This document shows positions 25,873 to 34,535 of a DNA stretch of 64,000 bases, piece by piece. How positions within the stretch are numbered: the first letter of the stretch is position 1; each line of letters begins with the position of its first letter. The notes beneath the pieces were generated by a model that ran no database searches, was not told the origin of the DNA, and saw nothing but the letters and a program-made list of their open reading frames with translations. A program made the position numbers and the translations under genes. This DNA comes from Martinezella dioscoreae (GTDB lineage Bacteria > Pseudomonadota > Alphaproteobacteria > Rhizobiales > Rhizobiaceae): positions 124,001 to 188,000 of the forward strand of contig NZ_BLAJ01000006.1 of NCBI RefSeq assembly GCF_009176305.1, given 5' to 3'.

Positions 25873-26757
25873 ATGCAGAGTCCCATGACTGCGAAGAGTG
25901 CAATCAAATCGGCAAGACCAAGCCTGTGGCCGGCAGGCCGGCAATCGGCTGTGGCGCTTGCCTTCGATGTCGATGGCCCGACGGGCGATGCGATGCTTGA
26001 CGGCTCGCTGCTCTCCAATCCCCGCTATTTCACGCAAGGCGCCTACGGCCCGTGGCGGGCACTGCCGCGGCTTCTCGATCTGCTCGCGGCTCATGGGCTC
26101 AAGGCGACTTTCTTCGTGCCGACCTGGGTGGTCGAACATTGGCCGTCGCAATGCGAACGCATCCTTCTTGATGCGCATGAGATCGCTTATCACGGCCACT
26201 ATCACGAGGTTTTTATCGACTGCAGCCGGCAGCAGCAGCTCGACATCATGGGTCGCTCCCGCGACATCTTTCAAAGCCGCATGGGTGTGACGCCGGTCGG
26301 CTTCCGCACGCCGTCCGGCGACTGGAGTGACGAGACCGCGCAATTGCTGCACGAGTTCGGCGTCATCTATTCGAGCTCTATGCGCGGCGACGACAGGCCT
26401 TATTTTCACGCGGCATCGTTCGGTCGTGGGCTGGTCGAGATTCCGGGCCGCTGGGATATCGATGATTATACCGCGCTCGCCTATAGCGAAGAGCCTGATT
26501 TTCCCATCGGCCTCGACCGCATCTCCGGTTACGCCGATGTTCAAAGGAACTGGTGCGCCGAATTCGAAGGCTACCACCGCGAAGGGCTCTGCTGGACGAC
26601 GATCCTGCATCCGAAAGTCTGCGCCAAACCTGGTCGGCTTACGATCCTCGAGGGTCTGTTCAAGGCGATCACCAGCCATGGCGACAGCGTCTGGGCGACA
26701 CACTGCGCGGAAATCGCAAAGTGGTGGATCGCACAACATCCGGAGAAGGCCGCATGA
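25873..26757 (+). CDS. NodB/PuuE-type polysaccharide-deacetylase-fold hydrolase (first of pair)
   Basis: About 294 residues with the carbohydrate-esterase-4-like NodB fold. Visible motifs are the metal/base Asp pair in AFDVDGPTGDAM, a zinc site HGHYHE (HxxxH type), and GFRTPSGDWSDETAQLL. Proteins of this subgroup act on small C-N substrates (PuuE allantoinase-like) as well as sugars. With no signal peptide and in an amino-acid-type operon, a cytoplasmic amidase or deacylase role is more likely than polysaccharide work. The start is uncertain: GTG at 25822, ATG at 25873 or ATG at 25885; 25873 has GAAG six bases before it. The stop overlaps the next ATG (ATGA), so it is coupled to its paralogue. 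Confidence 0.85.
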   Translation: MQSPMTAKSAIKSARPSLWPAGRQSAVALAFDVDGPTGDAMLDGSLLSNPRYFTQGAYGPWRALPRLLDLLAAHGLKATFFVPTWVVEHWPSQCERILLDAHEIAYHGHYHEVFIDCSRQQQLDIMGRSRDIFQSRMGVTPVGFRTPSGDWSDETAQLLHEFGVIYSSSMRGDDRPYFHAASFGRGLVEIPGRWDIDDYTALAYSEEPDFPIGLDRISGYADVQRNWCAEFEGYHREGLCWTTILHPKVCAKPGRLTILEGLFKAITSHGDSVWATHCAEIAKWWIAQHPEKAA

Positions 26758-27653
26758 GCAGCACGGCATTTGAAGGTTTCTGGCCACAGGGCAAGACATG
26801 CGCGGCGATCGTCTCGGTGATCTTCGACGATGGGCTCGATGCCGTCGTGCAGGCGCCGGATCTCAAAGGGCGCAGCAAGAGCTTTTCGGTCTGGCAATAT
26901 GGCGCCGCGCGCGGCGTCGAGCGTCTCTGCAACGTCTTTGCCGATACTGGCATATCCACCAGCTGGTTCGTGCCCGGCATCGTTGCGGAGAAACACGAAC
27001 GGTTGCTGCGCGACATCGTGGCGCCACACCATCAGATCGAGAGCCACGGCTGGGATTTCGAGCGCTATGACGCGATGGATGCGCCTGCCGCCGTGGACCT
27101 ACTCAAGCGCAGCCGTGACAGGTTGAGCGGGATCGCATCGAATGAGGTTTCCGGCTTCCGGTTGCCTGCCGGCAACTGGCCGCATCACTTCGACCGGCTA
27201 CTGGTTGAGGCGGGATATACCTGGTCGGCATCGCTGAACGGAGACGATGTGCCCTACAGCCATTCCTCGTCGCTGGTGGAGATCCCGGTTCACATCGAGC
27301 TGGAAGATCGGCCCTATTTCCAGTTCAATTTCACCCCGGCCTTTCCAAAAGGGCAAAGCCGCATTCCGTCTTATGAGGCGGTTCTTGGCAACTGGATCGC
27401 CGAGTTCGATGCCTACCGCAAATACGGCCTTTGCTATGTCATCCAACTTCGCCCGGAATGGACCGGAACGCCAGGCCGGATCGCGCTCGTCGAGGCCTTG
27501 CTCGCCCATATCACAAGCTTCGGTGACGTGTGGCTGGCGACGGCGGCGGATGTCGCGCGCTGGCATGCCAATAAGGGCCCTGCCGCACCGGGCGATCACC
27601 CGATCAATGTCTACGAAGCCTATGTCGATGAGGAACGGCCCCGTGAGCGATAA
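26754..27653 (+). CDS. NodB/PuuE-type deacetylase-fold protein (second of pair, altered metal site)
   Basis: This 299-residue protein is related to the one just upstream, with FDDGLDAV in place of FDVDG, GFRLPAGNWPHHFDRLL in place of the RTPSGDW motif, and the shared NGDDVPY. The zinc motif is altered: HGWDFERY keeps the first His but lacks the second, where the partner has HGHYHE. It may still bind metal through other residues, or serve as the non-catalytic half of a heteromer. The ATG at 26754 overlaps the previous stop by four bases. The next gene starts inside its 3' end. No signal peptide. Confidence 0.83.
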   Translation: MSSTAFEGFWPQGKTCAAIVSVIFDDGLDAVVQAPDLKGRSKSFSVWQYGAARGVERLCNVFADTGISTSWFVPGIVAEKHERLLRDIVAPHHQIESHGWDFERYDAMDAPAAVDLLKRSRDRLSGIASNEVSGFRLPAGNWPHHFDRLLVEAGYTWSASLNGDDVPYSHSSSLVEIPVHIELEDRPYFQFNFTPAFPKGQSRIPSYEAVLGNWIAEFDAYRKYGLCYVIQLRPEWTGTPGRIALVEALLAHITSFGDVWLATAADVARWHANKGPAAPGDHPINVYEAYVDEERPRER

Positions 27654-29004
27654 TCTGACACAGGCACTGGCGGAGCTTGTCTGCTCGACGAGCCATGAAG
27701 CTTTTCCGCCCGAGACCATTCACAAGGCGAAGCTCCATATTCTCGATACGCTGGGAGCGGCCATCGCCGGCTCGGCCTCTCGCGAAACCAATGCGGTCGT
27801 GGCGATGCTTGATATCAAGGCCCAGACCGGTCATGCCGCGATCTGGGGACGACCGATCGCGTCGGACGCAAGGACAGCCGCCTTCGTCAACGGCGTATCG
27901 GCCCATGCCTACGAGCTTGATGACAGCGGCGGTTGCGATCATTCCGGCGCCGTCGTCCTTCCAGCTGTGGTCGCCGCGCTTGGCGATCGAAGCCAGCCAG
28001 TGAGCGGCAGCGAGCTCCTGCGCAGCGTCCTGCTCGGCTATGAAGTCGGCCGTCGCGTGCTGGAGGCGGTCGGCGGATATGAAGAGCACAACGGTCTCGG
28101 TTGGCATTCGACAGGTACTTGCGGTTCATTCGGCGCTGCCGCTGCCGTCGGCAGCATCGTGAACCTCGATGTCAATGCAATGGCCTCCGCTCTCGGCTCC
28201 GCTTGCTCCTTTGCTGGTGGAACCTGGGCCTTCATCCACAATGGCAGCTCGACCAAGAAGCTTCATGCCGGCCGCGCCGCCGAAGGCGGGCTTATGGCCG
28301 CCTATCTCGCACGGCAGGGATTCGAGGGGCCTGATAGCGTCTTCGAGGTGGAGCGCTGGGGCAGCTTTTTTGCGACTTTCGGCGCCGGCAAGGGCGATCC
28401 GCAGGCGCTGATCCGCGACTTCGGACACAACTGGCGCCTGAACCGATGCTCGATCAAGCCGCATGCCACCTGCCGTGGCACGCATGCGGGCATCGATGCG
28501 CTTGATATCATGCTACAACGTCATGGTCTCAAGCCCGACGATATCGCCGCCATCGAGGTCGATATCAGCGGCTTCCAGTATGGCATGTGCGGCGGCAAGA
28601 TCATCGAGTCGCGCGCACAGGCCCAGATGAGCTTGCCCTATGCCCTGGCGGCCCGGCTGCGCTACGGCAAGGTCTTTCTGGCCGAGCTTGAGGAGGCCGC
28701 GTGGTCGGCCGTGGGGATCGGCCCGTTGATGGATCGCATCACGGTGCGAATTGATCCCTCCATGAAGGACGAGGACGAGCCGGCGATCACCATCGTCACG
28801 ACATCCGGCGAACGGCATCAGCTCGTCGTCGAATTTCCTCTTGGAGGCCCGCAGAACCCGCTGAGTGATGAGCGAGTGATCGGCAAATATGCCGCGCTTG
28901 CCGGCATGGTGCTACCGGCATCAAGGGTCAACGCCCTCAGCGACTTCGTTCTCGATCTCGAAAATCAGACCGACGCCAGCAGCCTGCTGGCGCTGCTTCA
29001 ATAG
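27643..29004 (+). CDS. MmgE/PrpD family protein (possible iminodisuccinate-epimerase-like)
   Basis: This 453-residue protein matches the MmgE/PrpD fold: AKLHILDTLGAAIAGS near residue 30, HAYELDDSGGCDHSGAVVLP, the Gly/Ala-rich GWHSTGTCGSFGAAAAVG, and IKPHATCRGTHAGIDA. The family holds 2-methylcitrate dehydratase, aconitate decarboxylase and the Agrobacterium iminodisuccinate epimerase. The gene lies between an amino-acid importer and an ArgH-like lyase rather than in a prp operon, so the epimerase-type role is the best fit; this is inference. The GTG at 27643 has GAGGA nine bases upstream; an ATG at 27628 is an alternative. It overlaps the upstream gene by 11 bases. Confidence 0.88.
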   Translation: MSDNLTQALAELVCSTSHEAFPPETIHKAKLHILDTLGAAIAGSASRETNAVVAMLDIKAQTGHAAIWGRPIASDARTAAFVNGVSAHAYELDDSGGCDHSGAVVLPAVVAALGDRSQPVSGSELLRSVLLGYEVGRRVLEAVGGYEEHNGLGWHSTGTCGSFGAAAAVGSIVNLDVNAMASALGSACSFAGGTWAFIHNGSSTKKLHAGRAAEGGLMAAYLARQGFEGPDSVFEVERWGSFFATFGAGKGDPQALIRDFGHNWRLNRCSIKPHATCRGTHAGIDALDIMLQRHGLKPDDIAAIEVDISGFQYGMCGGKIIESRAQAQMSLPYALAARLRYGKVFLAELEEAAWSAVGIGPLMDRITVRIDPSMKDEDEPAITIVTTSGERHQLVVEFPLGGPQNPLSDERVIGKYAALAGMVLPASRVNALSDFVLDLENQTDASSLLALLQ

Positions 29005-29052
29005 GGAGTGCGCCCGGGGGAGGGCGGCATTCGTTCAAAAGGGAAGACCGCG

Positions 29053-30441
29053 ATGAGAAATCAGAAAGAAGTCACATGGTCGCCGCTGTTCAAGGAGGCC
29101 GTCTCCAGGGATTTCGAGAGCTTTCATGAGTGCCTTGATCAAGACAAGCGCATCGCCTTGCACGATGTCGCCGGATCGAAGGTTCACGCCGAGATGCTTG
29201 CGCGCGCGGGCATTCTGACCGCGGAGGACAACGCGCAGATTCAGGCCGGTCTCGACAAGGTGGCCGAAGAGATGCGTTCAGGCGCCTTCGAATGGAAGAC
29301 CGAACTCGAAGACGTCCACACCAATGTCGAGGATCGGCTGATCGCGCTTATCGGCGATGCGGGCAAGAAGCTGCACACGGCAAGATCGCGCAACGATCAG
29401 GTGGCGACCGACATTCGTCTCTATGCCCGCGAGCAACTGGATCTTCTCGCCGGCGATCTCAAGACGCTGATCGGCGCCTTTGTCGATCTCGCTGAGAAAC
29501 ATGCCGATGCGATCATGCCCGGCTTCACGCATTTGCAGGTGGCGCAGCCCGTCACCTTCGGCCATCACCTGATGGCCTATGTCGAAATGTTCCTGCGCGA
29601 TCTCGACCGGGTTGGCGCGGCGCGCGAACGGCTCAACATTTCGCCGCTTGGCGCGGCGGCGCTTGCGGGCACCGGTTATCCGATTGATCCTGAATACAGC
29701 GCGTCCAAGCTTGGCTTTTCTACCTCCTTCGCCAACTCGCTCGACGCCGTCTCCGATCGCGATTATGTCGTCGATGTCTGCAGCGCCGGCTCGATCATCA
29801 TGGGCCACCTGTCGCGTTTCAGCGAGGAAGTCATTCTCTGGTGCACGCCGATGTTCGGTTTCATCGAGGTCGGCGATCAGTTCTGCACCGGTTCCTCGAT
29901 CATGCCCCAGAAGCGCAATCCGGATCTGGCCGAGCTGGTGCGCGGCAAGGCCGCCCGCGTCATGGGCAATCTCGCCTTTTCGGCCGCGCTCATGAAAAGC
30001 CAGCCGCTTGCCTTCAACAAGGACCAGCAGGAATCGAAGCCGCCGCTGACCGATACGCTTGAGACCGTCCGCGCCGCCGTCAGCGTCACGGCGCAAATGA
30101 TCCCGACCATCACGGTCAAGCACGCAAGAATGCTCGCGGCCGCTACTCAAGGTTATTCGACCGCAACCGACCTTGCCGATTATCTCGTCCGCGCCGGCGT
30201 TCCGTTCCGCGATGCGCACCATGCGGTCGCCGCGATCGTCGGTGCGGCCCGCGACAAGGCCCTTCCGACGCTCTCGGAGCTTTCCCTTGCCGAGATGCAG
30301 GCCTTTGCGCCTGGTCTTCGCGAGGATGTCTTCGAGGTGCTGACGGTCGAGGGATCGGTCGCTAGCCGCGACCACAAGGGCGGCACGGCGCCTCGAAGGG
30401 TCCGGCAAGCCATCGAGACCGTGCGTCGGGCGATCGCCTGA
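29053..30441 (+). CDS. Argininosuccinate-lyase-like C-N lyase (ArgH family)
   Basis: The 462-residue product belongs to the fumarase/aspartase superfamily, ArgH branch. It has TARSRNDQVATD near residue 110, GFTHLQVAQPVTFGHHLMAY, and the signature GSSIMPQKRNPDLAEL with its catalytic Ser near 282. Family reaction: elimination of fumarate from N-succinyl compounds such as argininosuccinate. ArgH relatives include EDDS lyase, which cleaves ethylenediamine disuccinate. Its place in an importer/MmgE/deacetylase operon, apart from other arg genes, suggests a catabolic lyase on an N-succinyl amine rather than arginine synthesis; that is inference. The ATG at 29053 has GGGAAG upstream, and a GTG further upstream at 29008 was rejected. 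It begins 48 bases after the MmgE gene. Confidence 0.9.
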   Translation: MRNQKEVTWSPLFKEAVSRDFESFHECLDQDKRIALHDVAGSKVHAEMLARAGILTAEDNAQIQAGLDKVAEEMRSGAFEWKTELEDVHTNVEDRLIALIGDAGKKLHTARSRNDQVATDIRLYAREQLDLLAGDLKTLIGAFVDLAEKHADAIMPGFTHLQVAQPVTFGHHLMAYVEMFLRDLDRVGAARERLNISPLGAAALAGTGYPIDPEYSASKLGFSTSFANSLDAVSDRDYVVDVCSAGSIIMGHLSRFSEEVILWCTPMFGFIEVGDQFCTGSSIMPQKRNPDLAELVRGKAARVMGNLAFSAALMKSQPLAFNKDQQESKPPLTDTLETVRAAVSVTAQMIPTITVKHARMLAAATQGYSTATDLADYLVRAGVPFRDAHHAVAAIVGAARDKALPTLSELSLAEMQAFAPGLREDVFEVLTVEGSVASRDHKGGTAPRRVRQAIETVRRAIA

Positions 30442-30513
30442 GCGGATCGGTTGCCATTCCATCCACATGCTTTAATGCTTGCCGTTCGAGACAGCAAAGA
30501 AGCCGGGTAGGGA

Positions 30514-31455
30514 ATGGAGCCAAGGTTCGATCACAACAGGTTGCCGCCGCTGCAGACCCTGCAGACCTTTTCCGTTGTCGCGGAAACGGGCAGTTTCACG
30601 GCGGCGGCGGCGGAGCTCAACCTCAGTCAGAGCGCGATCAGCCGCCAGGTGCAGCAGCTCGAGCATTATTTCGGCTGCAGCCTGTTCGAACGCCACACCC
30701 GCAAGGTGGCGCTGACGGAGCGCGGCATGGCGCTGATTCCGATCGTCGACGGATTGCTGGCGTCGCTGAAGACCTCGTTCGAGGCGACGCGAACGACAGT
30801 GCGCTCGCTGACCATCCGCATGCCGCCGACCTTCGCGCGCAAATGGTTCCTGCCGCGCCTGCCTGATCTCCACAGGCATCACGAGGACCTGAACATCAAT
30901 ATCGATACCGCCTGGTTCCTGAGGCCGACCTTTTCGGTCGGCGATATCGACATGCTGATCACCTACGGCAATGGTAACTGGCCCGGAATGGACGTGCTGC
31001 CGCTATTGCGGGAGCAGTTGACGCCGATGTGCTCGCCACAGTTTCTATCGAAACTGGGCGACCCACCCGCGGTCAAAAACCTGCAGAACTGCGTTCTGCT
31101 GCATTCCAATCCGCGCCATAGCGACTGGACCCTTTGGCTGCAGGCCGAAGGCGTCTATTCGTTCTATGCGGCCCGTCATCAAGTCTTCGACACGCAGGAT
31201 TTCGCGATGACCGCTGCTGCGAGCGGCTATGGCGTGACGATGGGCGATCTTGCCTTTTCGCGCCAGGATCTCCAAAGCGGCGAGCTGGTCGCTCCATTCG
31301 AGCGGATCGTCGACAGCGGCTACGGCTACTACGCACTCTGGCCAGCCCGCGCCGAAGCGCGCCAGAAAGTGCGCGCCTTTTCGGATTGGCTGAGGCACGC
31401 CTGCAGCGCGAGCTCGGACGGCTTTGGCGGAGATCGAGCCGGGACGTCATCGTAA
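30514..31455 (+). CDS. LysR-family regulator, GcvA-like
   Basis: The product is 313 residues. The N-terminal winged helix-turn-helix is clear: LPPLQTLQTFSVVAETGSFT, then NLSQSAISRQVQQLEHYFG, then LFERHTRKVALTERG. The remaining part is a LysR substrate-binding domain of the GcvA type (FLSKLGDPP..., ASGYGVTMGDLAFSRQDL). It follows the ArgH-like gene by 72 bases in the same direction, so it probably controls the operon from the 3' end, sensing the substrate or a breakdown product. The ATG at 30514 has GGGTAGGGA upstream. Confidence 0.92.
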   Translation: MEPRFDHNRLPPLQTLQTFSVVAETGSFTAAAAELNLSQSAISRQVQQLEHYFGCSLFERHTRKVALTERGMALIPIVDGLLASLKTSFEATRTTVRSLTIRMPPTFARKWFLPRLPDLHRHHEDLNINIDTAWFLRPTFSVGDIDMLITYGNGNWPGMDVLPLLREQLTPMCSPQFLSKLGDPPAVKNLQNCVLLHSNPRHSDWTLWLQAEGVYSFYAARHQVFDTQDFAMTAAASGYGVTMGDLAFSRQDLQSGELVAPFERIVDSGYGYYALWPARAEARQKVRAFSDWLRHACSASSDGFGGDRAGTSS

Positions 31456-32019
31456 GTTCCGTTTCCCGCGCGCGATGGAGCGACCTCAAAGCCTGGTTCA
31501 TGCCCGGCCGTGCCACCCAAAAAAACGCATCGGCCGCTAGTTCTCCGAAGACAAGGGCAGGGGAGGGCCAAGGAGCGCAGGCGAACTGGGGATCATTGGT
31601 CTTCAGGGTATCTGTGATGCCGCGTCCTTGTATCGAGGGAATGCCGATAGCCGCGAGCGAGCAGCTATCGGCGTCGGTCAGGAGAACCGAAAGGAAGGCG
31701 GGGAGCCCTTCCAGTGCCAGAACGAGGCACCATGCGGAAAGTTCCTGATGACCATTGAAAGAGGTGTGTTCCTCTATTTCCTCGCCAGCTTAGCGCATGG
31801 TCGCCGTTGGCCATTTCGCCGTCCGCCCAGAGGCTTCGTCAATCGCCGACCTCATATTCCCCGGCGAGTTGTCTATCGAGTGGAACATTTTGGGAGCTTC
31901 TGAGTAGTTTGTTCAAGCCAGACATCTTTAACCCACGGACAAACGCGGAAACGGAACAATTCCGCCCAGCGCGGAATTGAAACTGTTGAAAACTGTCCCT
32001 CGATTTGACGGAGAACGCC
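31456..32019. other. Intergenic region without a supported gene
   Basis: Open frames in these 564 bases have random-looking composition (many Arg/Ser/Pro). The only structure I would report is the inverted repeat at 31958-31980, just before the small gene. Confidence 0.45.
31958..31980. repeat. 9-bp inverted repeat upstream of the small gene at 32020
   Basis: CAATTCCGC (31958-31966) and GCGGAATTG (31972-31980) are perfect complements around a 5-base centre. It lies 39 bases before the GTG of the small gene and could be an operator or leader hairpin. Confidence 0.5.
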
Positions 32020-32223
32020 GTGCCAAAGACCGCAAGAATTCCTGACGTTATCTCACCCGACGATCACGTCCTCACGGCAAAGGAAGCGCTTGAGGTTTCT
32101 TTTCTCAAGCTGGAGCAAGAAGTGGAGGTCCGCCTCGTCGCCGCGGCTCTACGTGCGGGATGGTCGGCAGACGAGGCGTTGGATGCCATCGATCAGCTCC
32201 GGGCGGAGGAAAACGGAGATTGA
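32020..32223 (+). CDS. Small protein, paralogue of the gene at 11345
   Basis: This 67-residue protein has a GTG start, preceded by ACGGAGA. Upstream in-frame TTG at 32005 would add five residues but overlaps that ribosome-binding site. It shares LEQEVEVRLVAAALRAGW exactly with the protein at 11345 and most flanking residues, roughly four-fifths alike overall by eye. The sequence is acidic, Ala/Leu/Val/Glu-rich and probably helical. No known family. Both copies are single genes preceded by an inverted repeat, and their downstream DNA also shares short patches (such as ACTGTGTCCAA), suggesting duplication of a small unit rather than of the protein alone. Confidence 0.65.
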   Translation: MPKTARIPDVISPDDHVLTAKEALEVSFLKLEQEVEVRLVAAALRAGWSADEALDAIDQLRAEENGD

Positions 32224-32364
32224 GGCGCGCGCTCGGGCGCGGCCCTCGCGGTCGGCGTTTAAATCACGTGGCCGTGTGATGAAAAAGGAGACCTGATATA
32301 ATCCGGCGCCATCTGAATTCGCTGGGTGCGGCGACGGCGACTGTGTCCAAGATGTAGGTTCGAA

Positions 32365-32392
32365 AGGGAGGCTCCGCATGCGGAAGCTCCCT
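32365..32392. terminator. Terminator-like hairpin between convergent genes
   Basis: AGGGAGGCTCCGCA (32365-32378) and TGCGGAAGCTCCCT (32379-32392) pair with two mismatches. It lies between the small gene at 32020 and the convergent PRC-barrel gene and could end transcripts from both sides. There is no long T-run. Confidence 0.45.
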
Positions 32393-32399
32393 CCAGCGT

Positions 32400-32696
32400 T
32401 TAATCGCGATGCTCCGGCATTGCCTTCAGCTGGTCCTTTGTCCAAGACGTCACGCCATGGACATCGCCGCTTTCGTCACGCATGAAATCGAGATCGGTCA
32501 CTCGAACGGACACCGGCTTCGCACCGATGCCAAGGAAGCCGCCGTCATCAATTACGACGCTGCTGCTGCTGCCGGCTCCATGCACGTGGTCAACCGTACC
32601 GATCTTATGATCATCGGCGCCATAGATGGATGCGCCTTCCAGGTTAGCTTGTGTGAGTTCTTCTTCGGTCAGTCGTATGTGGTTGCTATGATCCAT
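32400..32696 (-). CDS. PRC-barrel domain protein
   Basis: This 98-residue acidic protein has the PRC-barrel pattern: GASIYGADDHKIGTVDHVHG, then SSVVIDDGGFLGIGAKPVSV, RVTDLDFMRDE. PRC-barrel proteins of this small soluble type (DUF2171-like) are common in rhizobia, often stress-induced, with unknown molecular roles. The ATG at 32696 has a strong AAAAGGAGGAAA upstream on the minus strand. It is monocistronic. Confidence 0.82.
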   Translation of the reverse strand: MDHSNHIRLTEEELTQANLEGASIYGADDHKIGTVDHVHGAGSSSSVVIDDGGFLGIGAKPVSVRVTDLDFMRDESGDVHGVTSWTKDQLKAMPEHRD

Positions 32697-33089
32697 GAGC
32701 GTTTCCTCCTTTTGCTTCCGAACGCCTATTGACTAGCGACGTGATGGTGCTGCGTTCGGGTTTATCCGTATGCTGAGAGCTGACGTCACAAACCGCGACA
32801 TTGTCTCCGCGATCGACATGAAGACCAACGACCGTGTAATCGCTTTGTTCCCGGATTGAGACTTCGGGCAAGCAATGGCTGCCCCTCATGCGCGCCAAAA
32901 CCGTTTAGGTGGCGGCCTCCACGCACCTCAAAAAGAAAGCAGGGCGTCTGGCCCCTTCAAAAACACTGATTTGCGTTTAACCACACTTCGAAACGCGGGT
33001 GGTTTGCCCATAGTTGTTCCGCGATCCAGGAACTCGATCTCGTGATCGGGCGTTGTACGTCGTCAATTTGGTGTACGCGAGAGGTGAAC
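32697..33089. promoter_or_regulatory. Divergent region between the PRC-barrel gene and the KaiC operon
   Basis: These 393 bases hold promoters for the PRC-barrel gene (minus) and the KaiC-like operon (plus). A minus-strand frame of 70 codons (32686-32898) overlaps the PRC-barrel start and is not convincing. No clear stress-sigma (GGAAC-N16/17-CGTT) promoter is visible. Confidence 0.35.
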
Positions 33090-34529
33090 GTGGTTGAGAG
33101 CAAGAAGCCGGCAGTGGTCAGTTCCGGCATTCCCGGGCTGGACGAAATTCTCCGTGGCGGTTTGCCCGCATCAAATCTCTATATCGTTCAAGGTGCGCCG
33201 GGGTCGGGCAAGACGACCGCAGCTTTACAATTCCTCCGCGCCGGTGCCGCGAACGGAGAGCGCTGCATTTATGTCAGCCTGTCTCAGACGAGGGCGGAGC
33301 TGGAAGCGATCGCCCTGTCCCACGGCTGGACGCTTGAGGGCATCCGGGTAGAAGAGCTCGCGGCCTCCGATTCGATCAAGGGAGCGACCGACCAGTCCAT
33401 TTTTCAGACCGCCGAACTCCGTCTGGACGAGACAAGGAAGATGATCGAAACCGCGATTGAGGAACACAAACCGAGCCGATTGGTCTATGACTCACTGCTG
33501 GAAATACGGTTGATCACCGGCGATTCACCCCGCTTTCGTCGTGAGTTGATCGCCTTCAAGGCGTTTCTTGCCAAACGCGACATCGTGGCTCTGCTGCTTG
33601 ACACGCAAACACCAGAGACCGATCGAACAGGCGAAGAGGTCGATGGCATCGCTCACGGCGTCATTCGTCTCGACAAATCGCTTGAGGAATATGGTGCGGT
33701 TCGCCGCCGCATCGAGGTCAGTAAGATGCGCGGTGTGCCTGTCGCGGACGGCTATCACGACATGGCGATCCGAGAAGGCGAGGGCGTGGTCGTGTTCCCG
33801 CGGATCATACCGGGCGCCGTGGCGAGAGCGATCGAGCCTCAGTTGATCAAGTCAGGTGTGGATACCCTCGATGGCATGTTCGGCGGTGGCCAGGAAGCGG
33901 GAACAACCACGCTCGTCATCGGTCAGGCGGGTACTGGTAAATCAACCATGGCCTCGCTTTATGCGACTGCGGCCCTCAAACGAGGCGAGAGCGTAGGCCT
34001 GTTCCTGTTTGAGGAACGAATAGAGACTTTCTTCCGGCGTTCGGAGGGATTGGGAATGGATCTGCGCCAATTCCACGAGGATAGTCAGTTGATCATCCGA
34101 GATTTCAACCCGAATGAGATATCGCCAGGTGAGTTCGGTCAGATCGTGCAGCAAGCGGTGAGCAGTGAAAGGGTAAAAGTCGTCGTCATCGATAGCTTCA
34201 CGGGATATCTGAATTCATTGCCGCATCGCGAAAAGGCGGTCCGAGACATCCAATCGCTCCTGAAATTTCTGGCGCGAGCTGGCGTGCTTACCATCCTTAT
34301 AGTGGCGCAGCATGGTCTGCTCGGACAAGGGGTCGCTATTGATGTCGATGTAAGCTTTCTGGGCGACACGGTGCTTTTGCTGCGAATTACCGAGCACGAG
34401 GGTAGGCTGCGGCGCAGCATAACGGTCGTGAAGAAGCGGCACGGACCGCACGATCTCGACGTACGGGAATTGTTCATTCAAAGTTCCGGCGTCACGGTGA
34501 TCCCATATAACCCGATTCCGGAGACCTAA
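33090..34529 (+). CDS. KaiC-like double-domain RecA/DnaB-fold ATPase
   Basis: The 479-residue product has two KaiC domains. Domain I has GIPGLDEILRGGLP and Walker A GAPGSGKT at 35. Domain II has SGVDTLDGMFGGG and Walker A GQAGTGKS at 278. The paired catalytic glutamates of KaiC (usually in a SLEE context) are kept in domain II (LFLFEER) but are SQ in domain I (YVSLSQTRAE), so hydrolysis may be confined to one half. No kaiA or kaiB lies nearby. The gene is followed after 6 bases by a histidine kinase and then a receiver, so it probably modulates that signalling pair. The start is GTG at 33090 with GAGAGG upstream; a longer ATG start at 33042 gives an unlikely Cys/Arg-rich leader. Confidence 0.88.
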   Translation: MVESKKPAVVSSGIPGLDEILRGGLPASNLYIVQGAPGSGKTTAALQFLRAGAANGERCIYVSLSQTRAELEAIALSHGWTLEGIRVEELAASDSIKGATDQSIFQTAELRLDETRKMIETAIEEHKPSRLVYDSLLEIRLITGDSPRFRRELIAFKAFLAKRDIVALLLDTQTPETDRTGEEVDGIAHGVIRLDKSLEEYGAVRRRIEVSKMRGVPVADGYHDMAIREGEGVVVFPRIIPGAVARAIEPQLIKSGVDTLDGMFGGGQEAGTTTLVIGQAGTGKSTMASLYATAALKRGESVGLFLFEERIETFFRRSEGLGMDLRQFHEDSQLIIRDFNPNEISPGEFGQIVQQAVSSERVKVVVIDSFTGYLNSLPHREKAVRDIQSLLKFLARAGVLTILIVAQHGLLGQGVAIDVDVSFLGDTVLLLRITEHEGRLRRSITVVKKRHGPHDLDVRELFIQSSGVTVIPYNPIPET

Positions 34530-34535
34530 TCGCCC

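Noticed and set aside
32686..32898. 70-codon minus-strand frame upstream of the PRC-barrel gene
   Set aside because: Overlaps the PRC-barrel start and its strong ribosome-binding site; composition is not distinctive.
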